DNA from: Thiodiazotropha sp040791665 | Lineage (GTDB): Bacteria > Pseudomonadota > Gammaproteobacteria > Chromatiales > Chromatiaceae | NCBI GenBank assembly: GCA_040791665.1 | Contig: JBFNNX010000009.1 | Coordinates: 248,001-312,000, forward strand | Length of the DNA: 64,000 nucleotides | Direction: 5' to 3' | Shown here: piece by piece, positions 62,124 to 64,000 of the stretch | Layout: each line of letters opens with the position of its first letter | Numbering within the stretch: position 1 is the stretch's first letter | Notes under the pieces: model-generated | Told to the model about the DNA's origin: nothing | What the model saw: only the letters and a program-made list of their open reading frames with translations | The model's database searches: none | Translations under genes and position numbers: made by a program

Positions 62124-63791
62124 CTAAAGCGAGGGATTCCCTGCCCCGCGCTCATGGTGAGCGGTTACCTGCTCAATCCCTTCGCCCATCACCAGCATTA
62201 ACGCGGTATCTCTTTGATAGATATCGGGCCGGAAATGGATATCACCCGCAGTGTCCACCCAACTGGTGAAATAGGTAAGATAGACCGGCATCGGTTTTGC
62301 GAGCGGGGCAATCCGGGTTTCACCGCTGCGCAGGGCCCTTTGCAGCCAAATCTCTTGCGGCTGCTCTGCATACTCAATCAGCAGTTGCGCCAACCGATCG
62401 GCATCCTCAACCCTGACACACCCAGAACTGTAGGCCCGATTCGGCCGCTCAAACAGGCCACGGGCCGGGGTGTCGTGGAGATAGATATTGTGTGCATTGG
62501 GCATATGAAATTTAATCTGTCCAAGACTGTTGACAGTGCCCGCATCCTGTCTCAAGACAAAGGGAAAATTGTCTTCATGATAGATTGCCCAGTCGATGTC
62601 GACCGGATCGATCTCACCCCATTCTCCGTCTGAACGGGCATAGACGCGAAACTGTTTACTCACCAGATACTCACTGTCCTGCTGAAGCTGCGGCAGTATA
62701 TCCTGCACTGCAATGCTACGTGGCACTGTCCACAACGGGTTCATGACCAAATGCGTCACTTGACTGCTGAATGAGGGTGTTTGGCGCTCCTGCCTGCCGT
62801 TCACCGTGCGCTTGTGAAACACGACCTGGTCCCGATTCACGAGGGAGATCTCAAATCCTGCTGTATTGACCATCAGGTGCTGCGGCTCGAGCTCATGAGG
62901 CAGCCACCGCCAGCGCTCCAGATTCGCCCGTATTTGCGCAATGCGCGTCTCTACCGGATCATTTAAGGCACGCAGGGTGGCAGCCCCAACGATAGCGTCC
63001 GGCATCAATCCAAGACGCTTCTGAAACCGTCTGACCGCCTTCGCCAGCCGGGTATCGAAATAGTTTGGATCAGATGTCTCTTGCCATGTCTGGTTCGATT
63101 CTGCTCGCAAGCGTTGTCGCAGGACCGCGACTGCGGGATCTATATCACCCGGTCGCAAATGCCCATTGATCTCGAGCGTTATCCAACCCCCTTCGGCTTG
63201 GATGTCGCGATACTTCGCAAGTGCATCCTTCAACTGCAGATAGGCACTGTTGGCGGGCCTAAGGGCGTTGAGCAATTGTTCCAGTTCACCCCTCGAGAGT
63301 GCATTTGCCAAGGCATCGACTGGATCGAAATCTTCGTTTGGAAACATCCAGAACGGATCGAGCGACTGCGCGCTATATCGCCCTAGACGCAGGTCTCTGG
63401 CAAGCCTGAGATAGCCGTCGCTGAGCAATAGTTCACGGTTGACCACGACTTCCCGAGATGGGTTGAAGACCAATCCACGCAGATGATCCAGATGGTAATC
63501 ATCAGCATTCAGCCCCTCCAGATCCGCGGATGCCAGCCAGCGAAAGAGTTGTCTGCCCCGCTCAGTCAGCTTGCCTTCGTGGTGCCAGATGAAACGATGT
63601 TGCTGCTTGTCATAGAGGCGTTCAATCCGTGGCCAATCGATTGCCGGCCCCTCCTTCATCGCTGTTTCAACTGGCACCACGAGTGGCACTGTAGCAAGAC
63701 TGTTGTCGACAACGCCAGCAGCGCCTCGTGTGAAAAACAGGCAGATGAAAATACCTAACCAGTGACTTTGTTTATCCTTCACCATACTCAT
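62124..63791 (-). CDS. L,D-transpeptidase, LdtD/YcbB type
   Basis: Forms 3-3 peptidoglycan cross-links. 555 residues, a normal length for the LdtD group. Exported (LGIFICLFFTRGAAGVV), with an N-terminal helical part, a peptidoglycan-binding-like region (FDTRLAKAVRRFQKRLGLMPD), then the YkuD domain with MVNTAGFEISLVNRDQVVFHKRTVNGRQER and the catalytic YSSGCVRVEDAD (Cys about 458). ATG at 63791; M3 at 63785 is an alternative. The nearby MepK-like hydrolase acts on the same cross-links. Confidence 0.9.
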   Translation of the reverse strand: MSMVKDKQSHWLGIFICLFFTRGAAGVVDNSLATVPLVVPVETAMKEGPAIDWPRIERLYDKQQHRFIWHHEGKLTERGRQLFRWLASADLEGLNADDYHLDHLRGLVFNPSREVVVNRELLLSDGYLRLARDLRLGRYSAQSLDPFWMFPNEDFDPVDALANALSRGELEQLLNALRPANSAYLQLKDALAKYRDIQAEGGWITLEINGHLRPGDIDPAVAVLRQRLRAESNQTWQETSDPNYFDTRLAKAVRRFQKRLGLMPDAIVGAATLRALNDPVETRIAQIRANLERWRWLPHELEPQHLMVNTAGFEISLVNRDQVVFHKRTVNGRQERQTPSFSSQVTHLVMNPLWTVPRSIAVQDILPQLQQDSEYLVSKQFRVYARSDGEWGEIDPVDIDWAIYHEDNFPFVLRQDAGTVNSLGQIKFHMPNAHNIYLHDTPARGLFERPNRAYSSGCVRVEDADRLAQLLIEYAEQPQEIWLQRALRSGETRIAPLAKPMPVYLTYFTSWVDTAGDIHFRPDIYQRDTALMLVMGEGIEQVTAHHERGAGNPSL

Positions 63792-64000
63792 TAACTATCG
63801 CATCCAAAGCCAGTGACCGATAACTCAATCGAAGTCGCTCAATTGAACTTACCAGACCTCTCTCCTCGCACCTTGTTTGGCGCTTTTCAGGTGCCACAGA
63901 GCCGATTGGATTAGTTTTATCTGGCCCTAGTGTGAGCAGCAGGGGGATCAACATCACAGAGATCACGCTGCGCACTCTATTACCGGGAAGTGGAGACTCG

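Noticed and set aside
63772..63975. Small minus-strand frame upstream of LdtD
   Set aside because: Its hydrophobic start looks like a signal, but it overlaps the LdtD start, lacks a ribosome site and the rest is basic without pattern.

Overview
The window looks like part of the chromosome of a free-living or symbiotic gammaproteobacterium of the Chromatiales / sulfur-oxidiser type. The pointers are the gammaproteobacterial order queA-tgt-yajC-secD-secF-suhB-trmJ-cysE-iscR-iscS-iscU-iscA-hscB-hscA, a VPLPA-CTERM protein, a CHASE4-GGDEF-EAL protein and many envelope lipoproteins. The genus is inference; no rRNA or other marker is present.

Layout. (1) 1-10351: housekeeping genes, nearly all on the minus strand: the isc iron-sulfur operon (hscA is cut by the left edge), cysE, trmJ, suhB (plus strand) and secF/secD/yajC. 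(2) 10.6-38.2 kb: a large accessory block between yajC and its usual neighbour tgt. Its left arm (minus strand) codes for DUF3570, DUF4266, a TlpA-like thioredoxin, two outer-membrane barrels and a large HzsA-related c-heme lipoprotein. A divergent arm (plus) codes for a CXXCH protein, a LamG/c-heme lipoprotein, a Tat-exported DUF1501-like protein and a Bacteroidota-type Lgt. After a 3.6 kb AT-rich insert with two unknown exported proteins and IS debris, the right arm (plus) codes for a DUF3187-like porin (minus), four TPR/secreted proteins, an ExbB-ExbD-ExbD motor, a TonB/AgmX-PglI-like transducer and ApbE. (3) 38.3-40.4 kb: AT-rich patch with a GNAT enzyme flanked by integron-core-like heptamers and a DUF4405 membrane protein. 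(4) 40.5-46.3 kb: tgt and queA with a candidate small RNA between them, an exported alpha/beta hydrolase, a c-di-GMP enzyme and tRNA-Leu(CAA). (5) 46.5-52.1 kb: a Sel1 protein, a PpkA-like vWA protein and an FtsX-type ABC transporter (TagT/TagS-like). (6) 52.1-56.1 kb: VPLPA-CTERM protein, ExeA-like AAA ATPase, and a lipoprotein with Ig/FN3 folds. (7) 56.5-63.8 kb: class V aminotransferase, rhodanese, SCO-like protein, psd, arsM-arsR, and the murein pair MepK-like / LdtD-like.

How it may work together. The ExbB/ExbD/TonB-like motor, TPR lipoproteins and paired outer-membrane barrels resemble the core of the Myxococcus Glt/Agl (gliding) and Nfs machines, i.e. a proton-motive-force-driven complex spanning the envelope. 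Here it sits with a periplasmic redox set (TlpA, ApbE, HzsA-like and other c-heme lipoproteins, DUF3570/DUF4266). Lgt and Tat/Sec substrates in the same block fit assembly of a lipoprotein-rich surface or trans-envelope system of unknown function. This is the most interesting part of the window.
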